A stretch of DNA of 64,000 nucleotides, from positions 13,928 through 77,927 of the forward strand of contig CAXAMN010015125.1 in NCBI GenBank assembly GCA_963970005.1, given 5' to 3'. The DNA comes from Durusdinium trenchii (taxonomy: Eukaryota; Sar; Dinophyceae; Suessiales; Symbiodiniaceae). A program made the translations under genes and the position numbers. This document shows positions 10,166-19,383 of this stretch, piece after piece. Under the pieces are notes generated by a model that saw only the letters and a program-made list of their open reading frames with translations, was not told where the DNA came from and ran no database searches. Within the stretch, counting starts at the first letter, position 1, and each line of letters opens with the position of its first letter.

Positions 10166-11324
10166 AGCAGGTCTGTGGACGCTCGGTCCAGCGCTGTTGT
10201 TGCACTTGCATCACCCGTGCGTGTGTCCAATTGGGTTGGCAAGGGTCTTCTTTCGAGCACCAGCGACAACCTTGGATGGCGCAGTGCACATTGGGGAATA
10301 AGATCCCCGAAGTGTGATCGGCTTCTTGCACGTCGAATCCTGGCAATTTAGGAGGCAGCAGGGGGTGGTCCTTCAGGGCTGCGGCTAGGTTTTGAATCCG
10401 TTCCAAATCTGAATCTTCTTTCGTGCACCAGTGGCGATGAGGTTCCACTGTCAATCCCTGATCAAGATCGTTCGAAGACATGGATCCCTCCGAATCCCAA
10501 GATTCCACGCTCTCGACGTCTACGTCGACGGCTTCGGCCTCGGAGTCTAGGGCTGCCCCAACTTCTTCATGGATCTTGTCCCAGCCGAAGTTGTCCTCCG
10601 GCGCGAGACATGCGGGCTGCGGAGTGTCTTCACACACATGTGAGTCACGACAGAGAGGGCTAGTTGCTGACACGAGCGACGCTCTTGCCACTGGCAAAGC
10701 TGCGCTTCGTTTCGGAGGTTGCGAGTCATGACAGGGAGGACTAGTTGCTGCCTGGAGCGACGCTCTTGCAGCTGGTGAAGTTGAGCTCTGTTTCGCTGCG
10801 GCTTCGGCATCGGATTCTGGGGCTGCAGGGTCGTCCTCCAGTTGCGAACATGCGAGCTGCGGAGTGTCTGCAGAGATTTGTGAGTCATTACACGGAGGAT
10901 CAGTCGCTGACATGAGCGACGCTCTCGCCACTGGCGAAGCGGAGCTCCGTGTTGGTGGTTGTGGTGTGCTTCGGTCCTCAGGGGGGGGTGCCTGTGGCGC
11001 CGGCAACGGAGGTTGAGCCGCCCCCAGCAACTGTTGGACTGCTTCTAAGACGGCTCTGGCACCCTGTGCACGAAAAGCTTCCACTAAAGGCGTGCTTGGG
11101 AAGGGGTCGCCGATGTTCTGGCTACGTTCCACCAAGTCGTAGTGGCCGGTGACACCCATGTCTCGATGTACGAGCTCCAACACGGGGCTATGGTGTCGCA
11201 ACTTTGCATGCGCTTCCTGGTCGGTCAGGCACTCCATGGACCGGACCCAGTAATTCACATTCGCGTGAGCACCCCAAATGAGACACTCAAAATCGAACTG
11301 CTGGGTCAAGGCCCACAACTCCAC
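10065..11324 (-). CDS. OTU protease C-terminal part plus repeat-filled linker
   Basis: The start, ELWALTQQFDFECLIWGAHA, matches the W-G-G-x-x-E-L-x-A-L strand of OTU cysteine proteases. VTGHYDLV a little later supplies the catalytic-histidine motif (HY). A proline/alanine-rich linker follows, with three in-frame copies of the dispersed repeat seen at 1-2340, translated as SSASPVARASL, SSTSPAARASL and SAALPVARASL, each followed by a P-x-x-x-DSQ stretch. The C-terminus carries cysteines (CAIQGCRWCSKEDPC, CCGNATRC). The nucleotide repeat lies at about 10660-10950. OTU enzymes usually cleave ubiquitin-like chains; why a Helitron encodes one is not known. Confidence 0.65.
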   Translation of the reverse strand: MELWALTQQFDFECLIWGAHANVNYWVRSMECLTDQEAHAKLRHHSPVLELVHRDMGVTGHYDLVERSQNIGDPFPSTPLVEAFRAQGARAVLEAVQQLLGAAQPPLPAPQAPPPEDRSTPQPPTRSSASPVARASLMSATDPPCNDSQISADTPQLACSQLEDDPAAPESDAEAAAKQSSTSPAARASLQAATSPPCHDSQPPKRSAALPVARASLVSATSPLCRDSHVCEDTPQPACLAPEDNFGWDKIHEEVGAALDSEAEAVDVDVESVESWDSEGSMSSNDLDQGLTVEPHRHWCTKEDSDLERIQNLAAALKDHPLLPPKLPGFDVQEADHTSGILFPNVHCAIQGCRWCSKEDPCQPNWTHARVMQVQQQRWTERPQTCCGNATRCLRAHLSTAHKALFAGARPRIAVRLPL

Positions 11325-12139
11325 ACCGGGTGGATCGAATCTAACATGTCCGGCTGGAGCAACACTGCATGGAGTTTACTGAGTAAGACGACTTCGGTCG
11401 TGTTCAAGGGCGCAGTCTTGACGGCCGTCGGCTGTTGTCGAAGGAAGTGCTCACGCAGCTGCAATTCGTGGTCGTCGAACGGGACACACGCCGTTGCGAC
11501 TGCGTCTGCGCGCGGCCCGTGCTGGGCCGCCAACAACCACTCAATGGCTTGCAAATAGATTTCGGCGGCTGTGCCATGGCCCGAATGTGTGCTGCCTTTG
11601 AAGTACCGGCTCACGGCGTAGAAGAAGCACCAACCGTCTCCCGGCATGTGCGCAACATTCGACCGAATTCGCGCTTGCAGCGTCTCGGCGGCTTCAGGAT
11701 TGCCGTTCACGGCGTGCTGCTCTCGATTTCGGACCTTTCGAGGTAGGTACCATCTCGGTAGAACAGACACCCGCCCTGGCCCGGCACGAGCAGGAAGTAG
11801 GCCCCTATTTCGCTCTGCCGCACCACCTTGCCCTTCGCAGTGCGCGGCTTTCGCCTGCGTCGCCCTCGTGCTGACTCCCCTCGGGCGTTGCCTAGGCGTG
11901 CCGCTTGATAGCCCCCTGAGGTCAGCGAGGAGCCGCGACATCCGCAAACCAACAACCAAATCCAGCCACATATTTGCAGCGCTGCGCGCAACCGTCTCCG
12001 GGCCTTCTGTCGGCGATGTCCTTTGCAGCGCCGACCGCCTGCGGAGCGACTCTTCTGGATCCAGCCAAGCTTGCACGCAGTCGCTCGGAGTGCACGTCGT
12101 GCTTGCAAGCTGAAGACACAACCGCAGAGGTTGATGCAA
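11306..12139 (-). CDS. OTU-family cysteine protease N-terminal part
   Basis: From about residue 135, VAHMPGDGWCFFYAVSRYF contains the OTU catalytic D-G-x-C (D168 to C171, cysteine being the nucleophile), then helix-rich sequence (AAEIYLQAIEWLLAAQHGPR). The frame ends at 11306, and the fold continues in the overlapping piece at 10065-11324, which supplies the WGG-like strand and histidine. Nucleophile and histidine are therefore both retained but in different frames. The first ~130 residues belong to the wrong frame: the better frame upstream is a second minus-strand ORF (12306 to about 11745) ending GQGGCLFYRDGTYLER. At least two frame breaks flank the domain. Confidence 0.6.
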   Translation of the reverse strand: MHQPLRLCLQLASTTCTPSDCVQAWLDPEESLRRRSALQRTSPTEGPETVARSAANMWLDLVVGLRMSRLLADLRGLSSGTPRQRPRGVSTRATQAKAAHCEGQGGAAERNRGLLPARAGPGRVSVLPRWYLPRKVRNREQHAVNGNPEAAETLQARIRSNVAHMPGDGWCFFYAVSRYFKGSTHSGHGTAAEIYLQAIEWLLAAQHGPRADAVATACVPFDDHELQLREHFLRQQPTAVKTAPLNTTEVVLLSKLHAVLLQPDMLDSIHPVWSCGP

Positions 12140-12309
12140 AAGAATGGGTCCAGGTGTCTTGCAGAACTACATAAGATGGCACAGCAGCTAGCTAGAAGCC
12201 AAGTGCACAGGAACCAGCGACTGGGTAGAGTTCGAGTCCAATGTGTATGCATCGACATCAGGCGCTGGCGCGGCTCGCTTTGGAGCGACACAACACAGAA
12301 AATCACTCG

Positions 12310-13083
12310 AAAGAAACCGTCTGCAAATTCTTTTGCATCTGCTTCTGACGACTGGGTTGTAGCACCATGTACCTACTCCAACCTCTGTTTGGTGTCTGTC
12401 TTCTCCCGTTACCACTGCTGAGAATGCGATGCCACGCGTCTAGTGTCTATGCGTGCGCTGGCTAGAGCCGTGTGCACAAACTCAGGTTCTGCACTTCTGC
12501 TCCACACGCGCGTCCGCCGCACACTGTGCGGGTGACCACGCAGCTGCACGCACGCGCGCGCGTGCACCACGCACGCGCCCGACCCGGAGCCGAGAAGACT
12601 CGCGACCGCGAGCGGACGCGGAACAGACACGTCACACCCATCCCCGCACCAACGAGCGGACGAGGAACAAACGTGTCACCTCCATCCCCGGCGCGCATCT
12701 CTGCGCTGGCTCTAGTTTTGGCACGCCGGCGGTGCTGCGTTTGCTTTGGGTGCAAGTGTCTGCTGTCACCTCCACGTCCCCTCCATGGGTCTCTTCCCCG
12801 CCGTCCAAGACCCATTGCATGAACTGGTCGAGGATGTTCGTGCCATCCTTCTTGCCAGGCTTCACAATGCTGCCCCCACTAACAATGCTCGCAACCGTCT
12901 CAACGCCCCCACACTTGCGAAAATCCATCGCAGCGTCTCCCAACTTTTGCCCGGGCAACCAACCGTAGCCCGTCGAATCCACCAACACCACCGTGAGCGA
13001 CGCTCTCGGTATGTCGGCTGCGCGCACTGCGGCGCCGCCGGTCTCCACGGCTTCAGCCGACCCAGAGCAGAGAGAGAAATCGA
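12310..13083. other. Intergenic DNA, GC-rich, no gene recognised
   Basis: Contains an alternating GC-rich stretch (about 12535-12600, many GCGC/CACGCG steps) and one further copy of the GAGCGACGCTC core at about 12992. Several overlapping ORFs occur on both strands, but none shows a recognisable domain. Confidence 0.5.
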
Positions 13084-13194
13084 GTGTGCTTGGTTGCTCT
13101 TGCTTTCCTACGCTAGCGGTCTCCTAGCTTCGTCCTCTGACTCTCAGAGTTCGACGCTGGTTGCTTCTGGTGTCTTGGCGTTGAGGGCTTTGTT
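13084..13194 (+). repeat. Left part of an interrupted repeat (copy A)
   Basis: Starts GTGTGCTTGGTTGCTCTTGC and runs through GTCTCCTAGCTTC and GCTGGTTGCTTCTGGTGTCT to GGGCTTTGTT. The same series occurs uninterrupted at 25831-25980 (copy B), with GGTTGGAGGCTGTTTCTGGC at the matching place. Copy A resumes at 25753 with GCTCTGCTTTGCACGTGCTC, matching copy B's GGCTTGCACATGCTC. Copy A was therefore split by the 12.55 kb element. Confidence 0.8.
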
Positions 13195-13246
13195 AAGGAC
13201 CTTTCTTATAAAGTAGGTGTTTGTTTTTTAAAAAGAGGTGTTCAAT
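13195..13246 (+). repeat. Left terminal inverted repeat
   Basis: Begins AAGGACCTTTCTTATAAAGT, continues with GGTGTTTG, a T6A5 run and ends AGAGGTGTTCAAT. Compared with the reverse complement of 25697-25748 it differs at position 6 (C against T) and at one base in the T/A run, so 50 of 52 bases match. Homology stops immediately inside both repeats. Confidence 0.9.
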
Positions 13247-13527
13247 CTGGGATATTATTAGAGTTTGTCTGGACCTGGAATAAGAGTCAGTCTCTAAACT
13301 GTCCTACGCTTATTGTCTTGACCTCTCTCCACACACCCATTTATTTACCGGCCAATAGGTTTGCAACCCGAAACGAAAGACGCGTGGAAAAGATTTCAAT
13401 GTGTGCATTTTTGCCCGTTCCTGCTTTTTTCCAACCAAATTGTCACTGTGCCCGCAGCAGAGACGGCCCAAGTCGCTTGACTTGAAGTGACGACACGATG
13501 ATCATGATTGCGGCCTTCACCTCGAAG

Positions 13528-14010
13528 TTAGATGCTGTGAAGAGAGAGCATCGGCTGCACATGGCAGCCCACCACACAGGCGAACACAGAGCCCTCCTGC
13601 AAGCCACTGGCAATGACAGACACAGAAGCGTCCAAATCCTCAAGCAAAGCCTTCTTGCGCTCGAAGGAGAAGTTCGAAATTCTGTCGCCAAAACTTCTCG
13701 AGACTCGGCTGCGCGCCACTTCGGCAGGGTCTGTCTTTTGGAGCCCTTCTTCCAAAGTCTCAGGAGTCAGCTCAGGCGGGCCACTGCCCTCGTGTTCCAG
13801 ATAGCGCCTTGCAAAGGCTGTCAAGATGACAACAAACTCCAAAGCCTGCTTTTGGAAGCTGCAGCAGCAACTCACAAGAGGTTGCAACTGGTAGCATGAC
13901 TCTTTGATAACCTCCATGATGCAATGTTGGCGTGGCGTTTTCGCATATGCCGGTCTGATTCCGCCACGCTCAGGCCCTGAAATGGCTTTTACAGAAGACA
14001 TGTTTACCAA
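13528..14010 (-). CDS. Hypothetical protein, element-encoded
   Basis: 160 codons from an ATG at 14010 to a stop at 13528. I do not recognise the family. The product looks like a real soluble protein: a charged helical region (LEHEGSGPPELTPETLEEGL, then QKTDPAEVARSRVSRSFGDR), an EKR-rich helix ending in KKALLEDLD, and a cysteine run (SCCCSF). It is the first gene inside the left TIR and points towards that end, divergent from the plus-strand genes. Alternative plus-strand ORFs over the region look like shadows. Confidence 0.5.
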   Translation of the reverse strand: MVNMSSVKAISGPERGGIRPAYAKTPRQHCIMEVIKESCYQLQPLVSCCCSFQKQALEFVVILTAFARRYLEHEGSGPPELTPETLEEGLQKTDPAEVARSRVSRSFGDRISNFSFERKKALLEDLDASVSVIASGLQEGSVFACVVGCHVQPMLSLHSI

Positions 14011-14186
14011 ATAGGTTTGATTTTGGCTTCATGAAGGCGTTTCTGCGCAGAAGCAATTGTCAGACCAGTGTCGGAGTAAAATGAAAATGATGCGTTTGAG
14101 CCGCCTTTATGTTCACAATCGTGCCTCTGTTTTTTTTTAGGGGGACAAGTTTGGAGCACTGCCCACTGTGTTTGTTTGCAAGTCCA

Positions 14187-14230
14187 TTTGACCAGCTTGC
14201 TGGTCAAAGATCAAAGGCCAGCTTGCTGGC
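14187..14230. other. Tandem hairpin pair H1
   Basis: First hairpin 14187-14208: TTTGACCAGC, loop TT, GCTGGTCAAA, a perfect 10 bp stem. Second hairpin 14217-14230: GCCAGC, TT, GCTGGC. The pair lies between the divergent genes at 13528-14010 and 14316-15031. Confidence 0.8.
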
Positions 14231-14315
14231 TAAAAATCATTTTGTTTTGCTAGTGTTTTTGGCCCAGTCACAAAAGGTGTCAACATATAGTTATTCGGCC
14301 CTGGCCCTGCCCCAA

Positions 14316-15031
14316 ATGGCTCCACGTGTTTCCAAGGCTTGCAAGGCTAAGGCCAAAAAGTCGTCCAGTGGCCGCGATCACCCTGTTCCACCGCTGGACC
14401 AGGAGCTGAAGATCAGGCGCGTCCGCTTGCCGGGCAAGGACTATGACCACTTCACTGACTTCAACGAATACTTGGTGAGCACTGTGGAAAGCCAGCCACA
14501 GGACCTTATGCTGCTGGTGTGGAATTCAGTTACGCTCGAATCTTCAGACTGCTTGTCGCTGAATTGCAGCGGGCCACGGCGGCAACAAGCGCTACCTGAC
14601 ATATTATTTTCTTGCGTGTGAGGCGCCCCTTGTCATGACGCGTCTGAATCTGTTTAGACCTTAGGTTGATGCTCAAGAACTTGCTGATCTTTTCCAACGA
14701 TGAGTTCTTCAGGGGATTCCAGCCGCCGGCATGGTCGAGACAGGGTGACAACAACAAGGTGCTTTTCGTTTTCCGACATATCGGTTGCGCGTGCGGCAAG
14801 CGCTTAGTTCCGTAAATCTTTATGTTCTTCACTGTCTCCTACGTGCAGGTGCTGCTGCACAACGGTGCGTGCGACATCATGGTTGATGAGGTCTTGGTGA
14901 TCTTGGATTGGAAACAAACGGTGGATACCAAGCCGACATTTGTTGAGCCAAACAAGATCTTTGTTTGCCGAGAGAAGTTTCACCTTTTGGAGCTGTATGG
15001 AAATACAAGCTCTGCAGTGGAGCAGCAATGA
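14316..15031 (+). CDS. Small multi-exon hypothetical protein
   Basis: The ATG at 14316 opens a basic N-terminus (MAPRVSKACKAKAKKSSSGR) followed by VRLPGKDYDHFTDFNEYLVS, which reads as coding to about 14525. Coding-like sequence resumes at about 14665-14795 (NLLIFSNDEFFRGFQPPAWS, then NNKVLFVFRHIGCACGKRL). The last exon begins about 14847 (VQVLLHNGACDIMVDEVLVI) and ends ...SSAVEQQ at the stop at 15031. The intervening stretches contain stops in these frames and would be introns; exact junctions are not settled. The family is unknown. It precedes the transposase candidate on the same strand, separated by a hairpin pair. Confidence 0.5.
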
Positions 15032-15150
15032 GACAGTTACCAGAGCTTGTCATTTGCTAAGTTTTGACCTGGATGGTAGTTAGCGCCCCGTGTCTGATAC
15101 CATGATGCGAGTGAGGCGAAAGTCGGATCTGCTTGTTTCTGAGGGATCGA

Positions 15151-15191
15151 ATCAGCTTGCTGATACCTTCCTGTCAGGCCAGCTTGCTGGC
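15151..15191. other. Tandem hairpin pair H2
   Basis: First hairpin 15151-15164: ATCAGC, TT, GCTGAT. Second hairpin 15178-15191: GCCAGC, TT, GCTGGC, followed by a T6 run. It lies 120 bp after the stop of the 14316-15031 gene and 200 bp before the next start. Confidence 0.8.
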
Positions 15192-15389
15192 TTTTTTCTT
15201 GCTGTTTTTTTGCTCGCTTTTTAGGATTGTCATTTGATGCAAATTTTGGAACCTTGAAGATGGCCCAAAGTAATACCAAACACTGACTGTACAGCGCTTT
15301 AATCTCTGACACAAAGAACAAACAGCCGAGATGAGCAGTAAGTGGCAACAATGACTTTCTGAACCAGGTGCTTGATACGTTTTCGGGCC

Positions 15390-18055
15390 ATGGATGACGA
15401 CGAGGCTGGGGATTCAGTGAGCTTGCCACCCTCAGTCGCGGAGACAGATGATGAAGCGCTGCAGCAGCAGCAAGATGATGAAGACGACGTGTCTTTGCCG
15501 CCAGAGGTGGTGGAAGATGGTTTTCCTGAGGAGGCTCAGTGCTGCAAGAGGCGCAATTGCAAATCACTCTTCGATCGAGCAGTTTTGGAAACGTACCAGG
15601 CTGAATTTTCCCATTGCAGCCAAGCCGTGCGCTTGAACAAAACTTATGAGAAAGTCCGCGATGTCTTCAAGGCCGGCGGGTCTGACACGAAGAAGCCAAT
15701 GCCATGGGCACTGCTGGGCAAACCAGTGTGCAGGAAGTTCTTTGAAACAATCCATCAAGTTGGCCATGGCACTATGGACCAAATGGTTCTCCATTGCAAA
15801 AATGGCCACACATCCTGGCCGCAACAACGGGGTCCTAGACTGCAAAGAGACGCTCCTGCCACCGATACCGTGGATGTTTGGTTCATGACGGTGTACAATG
15901 ACCTGGCTGAACCTCTTGCCATTCCTGGTTCGGAAGGGCGGTTGGAATCTGCTGGGCCTGAGGAACAGCTGCAGCAACATGAAGTAGTGGACGGAAATGA
16001 CCCGTTGCTGTCAGTCAGTCTCAATTTGAGGCGGCACGCGAGTCCAAAGACAGACCCGCATGGGCGGGTGCTGATCCCTAAAAGGTATTTGAATTTTGCA
16101 GATGAGTCTGCTCTATTCAACTTCTACCAGATCGACGAACCATCTCCGCAGCAAGTTTCCCGTAGCACCTTTCGAAAGGCATGGGGAAAATGGTCGAGGA
16201 TCATGGCTTTCAAAAACAAAGGTGAGAACAGCAAATGCAACATTTGCGCCAGGTTGACAGTCGAGCGAGCTGAAGCTGTTGAGCCATCGGAAAGGCTACG
16301 TGTCGATGCTGCAAAACGCCAACATTTAGATTGTGTTATGGCTGATCGATCAGTGAGCGTGCGATGCAACAAGCTGGCATCCCGAGCAGATGTCTGGCTG
16401 ACCAAGCAGAATCATTCCAGCATGTGCAAGCTGATGCTGGATGGAATGGATCAGTCGAAATTTTCCATACCCAGAAGGAAGGATATGAGTGGCACCTCTT
16501 CCTGGTCAAAGTGCTGGCGCCCGTCCATCCATGTGACCGGGTGCATTTGCTTCGGTCAATTCGAGTATTGCGCCATCATGAGACCTGACCAAGCCAAAGA
16601 CAGCAACATGAACGCAACCATCACGTGCCGTGTACTCGATCTGCTTCACACCAAACTGCAGAGTCAAGGCCCGGAATACTCCTTTCCACCAGAGCTTGTG
16701 TCTAGGTTTGCTTTCAGTTTTTCATTTTGATGGTTAGTGTTGGCTATCAAGCTGTCTCAGTCCAACCAAAGTTTTGACCCAACCCTGGGCTTGTTAAGGT
16801 AGTGATGTGTGACAACACACCAAGAGAAGCCAAAAACGCATTCTATGCATCATATTTATCCACATTGGTGGGTAAGCAGCTGTTCAAGCAAGTGGAGTGC
16901 CATTTTCTTCAAGTTGATCATACGCATAATGAACTCGATCAACGCTTCAGCTCAATGGCCAGCGTGATAAAGGGAGCTGCCTGCTTGGAGGACATTGCTG
17001 ATTTGGTCGAGTACTTGAAGGATCACATGAAAGCAGCTGTCAACAGAGAGATTGTGATCGAAGAGTTGACAAATACTATGGATTTCAAGACTTGGCTGGG
17101 AGATGCCAACCTACATGTCCAAGGGCTGACAAGTACCCACTTGGAGCCGCACGCCAATCATGTTTGGAGATTTACTCCCCGCACTGAACTGGCCCATGGA
17201 GCTATCGAGTGCCATCACCCAGATTGGCGTGGTCTTCCGGAGCATCCACAAGATGTGATCTTGACAGTGAAGCAGTACATGAGCTCCCCATCTCCATCCC
17301 AATGTCCGCAGCTGATTCTACCCTTGGCAATAAGCGAGAAATTGCAGGAGGAGAAGCTCAAGCCTGCTGCCCAGAATCAATTTAGCGAAACCACGCTGCA
17401 GGAGTTCCGGAAGACAGCTGAAATTTTTTCCCAGCCCCCATGGTCTATGCTAAAGGCCAAATGCTTTTTGGAGGACCTGTGTGACAAGAATCAGACCTGT
17501 CACATGTATCCTGGCTACAAGTTTGAGTTCTATTTTTCGGAGGATTTCGCAGAGCAGCGATGCCTTGAATCAGGGCGTTTGGACGCAGCTCTGCCACAAG
17601 ACTTGGAAACCGCTGATGTTGAACCTGAAGCGCCTCCACGTCGTGTCATGGTTGTCAAGGGCAAGAACAAGCCGCCAAAGGCGAAAGCAAAAGTTAAGGG
17701 GGCTGCCAAAGTTCAAGCCAGCAAAGCAGTTTTGAAACGTCCAGCCGCAAGTGGCGTTGTTCAGCCAGAGCCTATCGTTGAGGCTGGGCAAGAACCAAGA
17801 CCTGCGGGTCAGTTGCTGAAACGCCCGGCCAGCCAAATGGAGACATGGGCTGACAACTCTTCATATGCTGTTTTTGCAGGCCCTGGCGCTGCCCCAGGCC
17901 CAGATGGTTTGCCAGCTGGTTGCGAGTGGGGCTGCTCAAAATGCTACAAACGCCCTCCCGGGTGCAGCCGATGCAGGAAACTGGCCGATGAGGGCCGTCT
18001 TGACTTTCACCGTCTTGCCGATGGCAGGATCTACAGGGATCTCGCAAAGCGATGA
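15390..18055 (+). CDS. DUF7869-type transposase candidate with KRPA repeats, two exons
   Basis: Exon 1 15390-16697, GT-AG intron 16698-16798 (101 bp), exon 2 16799-18055: 854 aa. An acidic N-terminus (DDEAGDSVSLPPSVAETDDE) is followed by the core. DGMDQSKFSIPR lies at about 351-362, HVTGCICFG soon after, then KDSNMNAT, CDNTPREAKN at about 440-449 and VDHTHNELDQRFSS at about 475. This order (D-x-x-D-Q-S-K, D-N-T-x-x-E-x-K-N, H-T-H-x-x-x-D-Q) is what I know from DUF7869 proteins, which I interpret as RNase-H-like transposases; that role is an inference. The C-terminus has VLKRPAAS and LLKRPAS repeats in a basic region and a Cys cluster, CSKCYKRPPGCSRCRK. The intron removes exactly the sequence between E-L and V-V-M-C-D-N. 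Confidence 0.75.
16698..16798 (+). other. GT-AG intron of the transposase candidate
   Basis: Donor CTT|GTGTCTAGG and acceptor TTAAG|GTAGTGATG. It contains an in-frame stop and restores the conserved DNTPREAKN region in frame. The exon after the acceptor also begins GT, duplicating the donor dinucleotide. Confidence 0.7.
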
Positions 18056-18141
18056 TGCCGGCTGCTGCTACAGCTGCAGCAACGCCCCGCCAGAAAATAC
18101 AATAATAGTGATCGCGACAACTTGTTGTTGCGACCTTAATA

Positions 18142-18155
18142 GCCAGCTTGCTGGC
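18142..18155. other. Hairpin H3
   Basis: GCCAGC, TT, GCTGGC followed by ATTTTTTG, 87 bp after the stop of the transposase candidate. Only one hairpin of this form is seen here. Confidence 0.75.
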
Positions 18156-18376
18156 CATTTTTTGCCTGACAGCCTCACTCACGACGCGACATGTTTTAAC
18201 ATTGTGACTACGATGCCTCTGCCGCTGCTTTCTGCTCATTGATTTCAGGTTCCAGATTGTATACATCATTTCTTAGTGAATTGAGAATTGTTGAAGAATT
18301 GTTGTTATATATATCGTTGTCCAGGCCAGGGTCGACATCACATTAAATGTGTTTTTCGGCCAGCAACCGGTGAGCC

Positions 18377-19308
18377 ATGATGTCGGAGACCAACTCCGAG
18401 CTTTGCAGTCCAACTGTTTCTCTACCATCAGATGTCACAGATGGGTCACTCTCATTGCCTGACTCTTGTGAGGAGCGCGCAGAATCTGAAAGTGGCTTGG
18501 CCCCGGCCCAACCGGATACATCAATGTCCTTGGAGTCGGATTCGGATGTTGAGTTGCCAGATCCTGTGTTTGATTTCGACACGGAGAACATATCGCCAAT
18601 TGCCTCTGCCGTACCTGCGCCTGAACAAGTGGCCACACACGGGCCGCAGGATTTCAATTTGTTCGCGTTGGAATTGTTTTCCCCTCCGCGCGTGCTTCCA
18701 CATGTGAGATCCGTTGGTGGCCCATGCCGGATGTCCTTGGATATCCTGACCGGTTGGAACCTGCAGCACAAGGGAGTTCAAGACATTGTTTTTGGCATGT
18801 TGGAAGCAGGCAAACCCAGAATGGTTTTTTTGTCTCCGCCTTGTACCATTTTCAGCTGTTTGCAAAAATGCTTTCGCAATTATGAGAAGATGGACCCCAA
18901 AGTTCTGGAAGAGAGATGGCGAGAAGGTTGTGACCATATGAATTTGTCGGTGACCGTTGCTGAGCGGCAGGACCACAACGATGACTTCTTCATGTTGGAA
19001 CACCCACAGCGAGCCTCCTCGTGGGAATTGGAATCCACTCAGAAATTGCGGGCTAAGCAGCGTGTAGGCAGATTTCGATCAATGCATGCTAGGCCTTCGA
19101 GCGCCCAATGGTAAGTTGATGAAAAAAAAGGACCCGCATTGTGAGCAACAATGCCTGGCTGCTATCCAAGCTGTCCCATTCCCAATGTGATAGGCAGCAT
19201 GAGCATCAACCCATTGAGGGGTCGATGAAAGGTCGAAGCTTGAGTTGGTGGGCCCAACACTACCCTGATGGCCTGGTGAAAATTTTAGCAGAGAGTGTGA
19301 GCCACTAG
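18377..19308 (+). CDS. Cytosine-methyltransferase-like protein, two frameshifts
   Basis: After an acidic serine-rich N-terminus (about 1-90), ELFSPPRV (99-106), LDILTGW (121-127), FLSPPCTIFS (151-160) and LEHPQRASSW (207-216) appear in order. SPPC resembles the catalytic Pro-Cys motif of C5 methyltransferases and EHP takes the place of the usual ENV. Domains like this are known to me from dinoflagellate retroelement polyproteins. The frame then breaks, but conserved-looking sequence continues as DQCMLGLRAPNGKLMKK (about 19077-19127) and KKRTRIVSNNAWLLSKLSHS, CDRQHEHQPIEG, WAQHYPDGLVKIL to a stop at 19306. Two extra single bases, one near TTT at 19073-19075 and one in the A8 run at 19122-19129, explain the breaks. 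Activity is uncertain; it may be a pseudogene. Confidence 0.6.
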
Positions 19309-19383
19309 GCAGGTCACAGACCAACTGCGCCGGATTGTGTCAGAATCTGCACAACTCACGCGTGGGAATCCTTAACCCTAGAT

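Larger units (their letters stand above)
2345..12306 (-). mobile_element. Helitron-like Y2 rolling-circle element, frameshifted, with OTU protease
   Basis: All recognisable coding pieces from 12306 down to 2464 lie on the minus strand and read as one large polyprotein broken by about eight frame changes. The order is OTU protease, linker, DUF6570-like domain, HUH Rep, Pif1-type SF1B helicase, zinc ribbons. Rep fused to Pif1 helicase is the Helitron signature, and the HUH and two-tyrosine motifs are both intact. A hairpin (2345-2362) sits just past the C-terminal end, where a Helitron 3' hairpin would be expected, but the usual CTRR end is not at the usual distance. The ends are therefore approximate. 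The many frame breaks suggest a dead copy, although assembly indels or unrecognised introns could explain some of them. Confidence 0.75.

Noticed and set aside
19111..19200. GT-AG intron after SSAQW in the methyltransferase-like gene
   Set aside because: GTAAGT looks like a donor, but conserved-type sequence (DQCMLGL ... KKRTRIV) reads straight through in shifted frames, so single-base insertions explain the region better.
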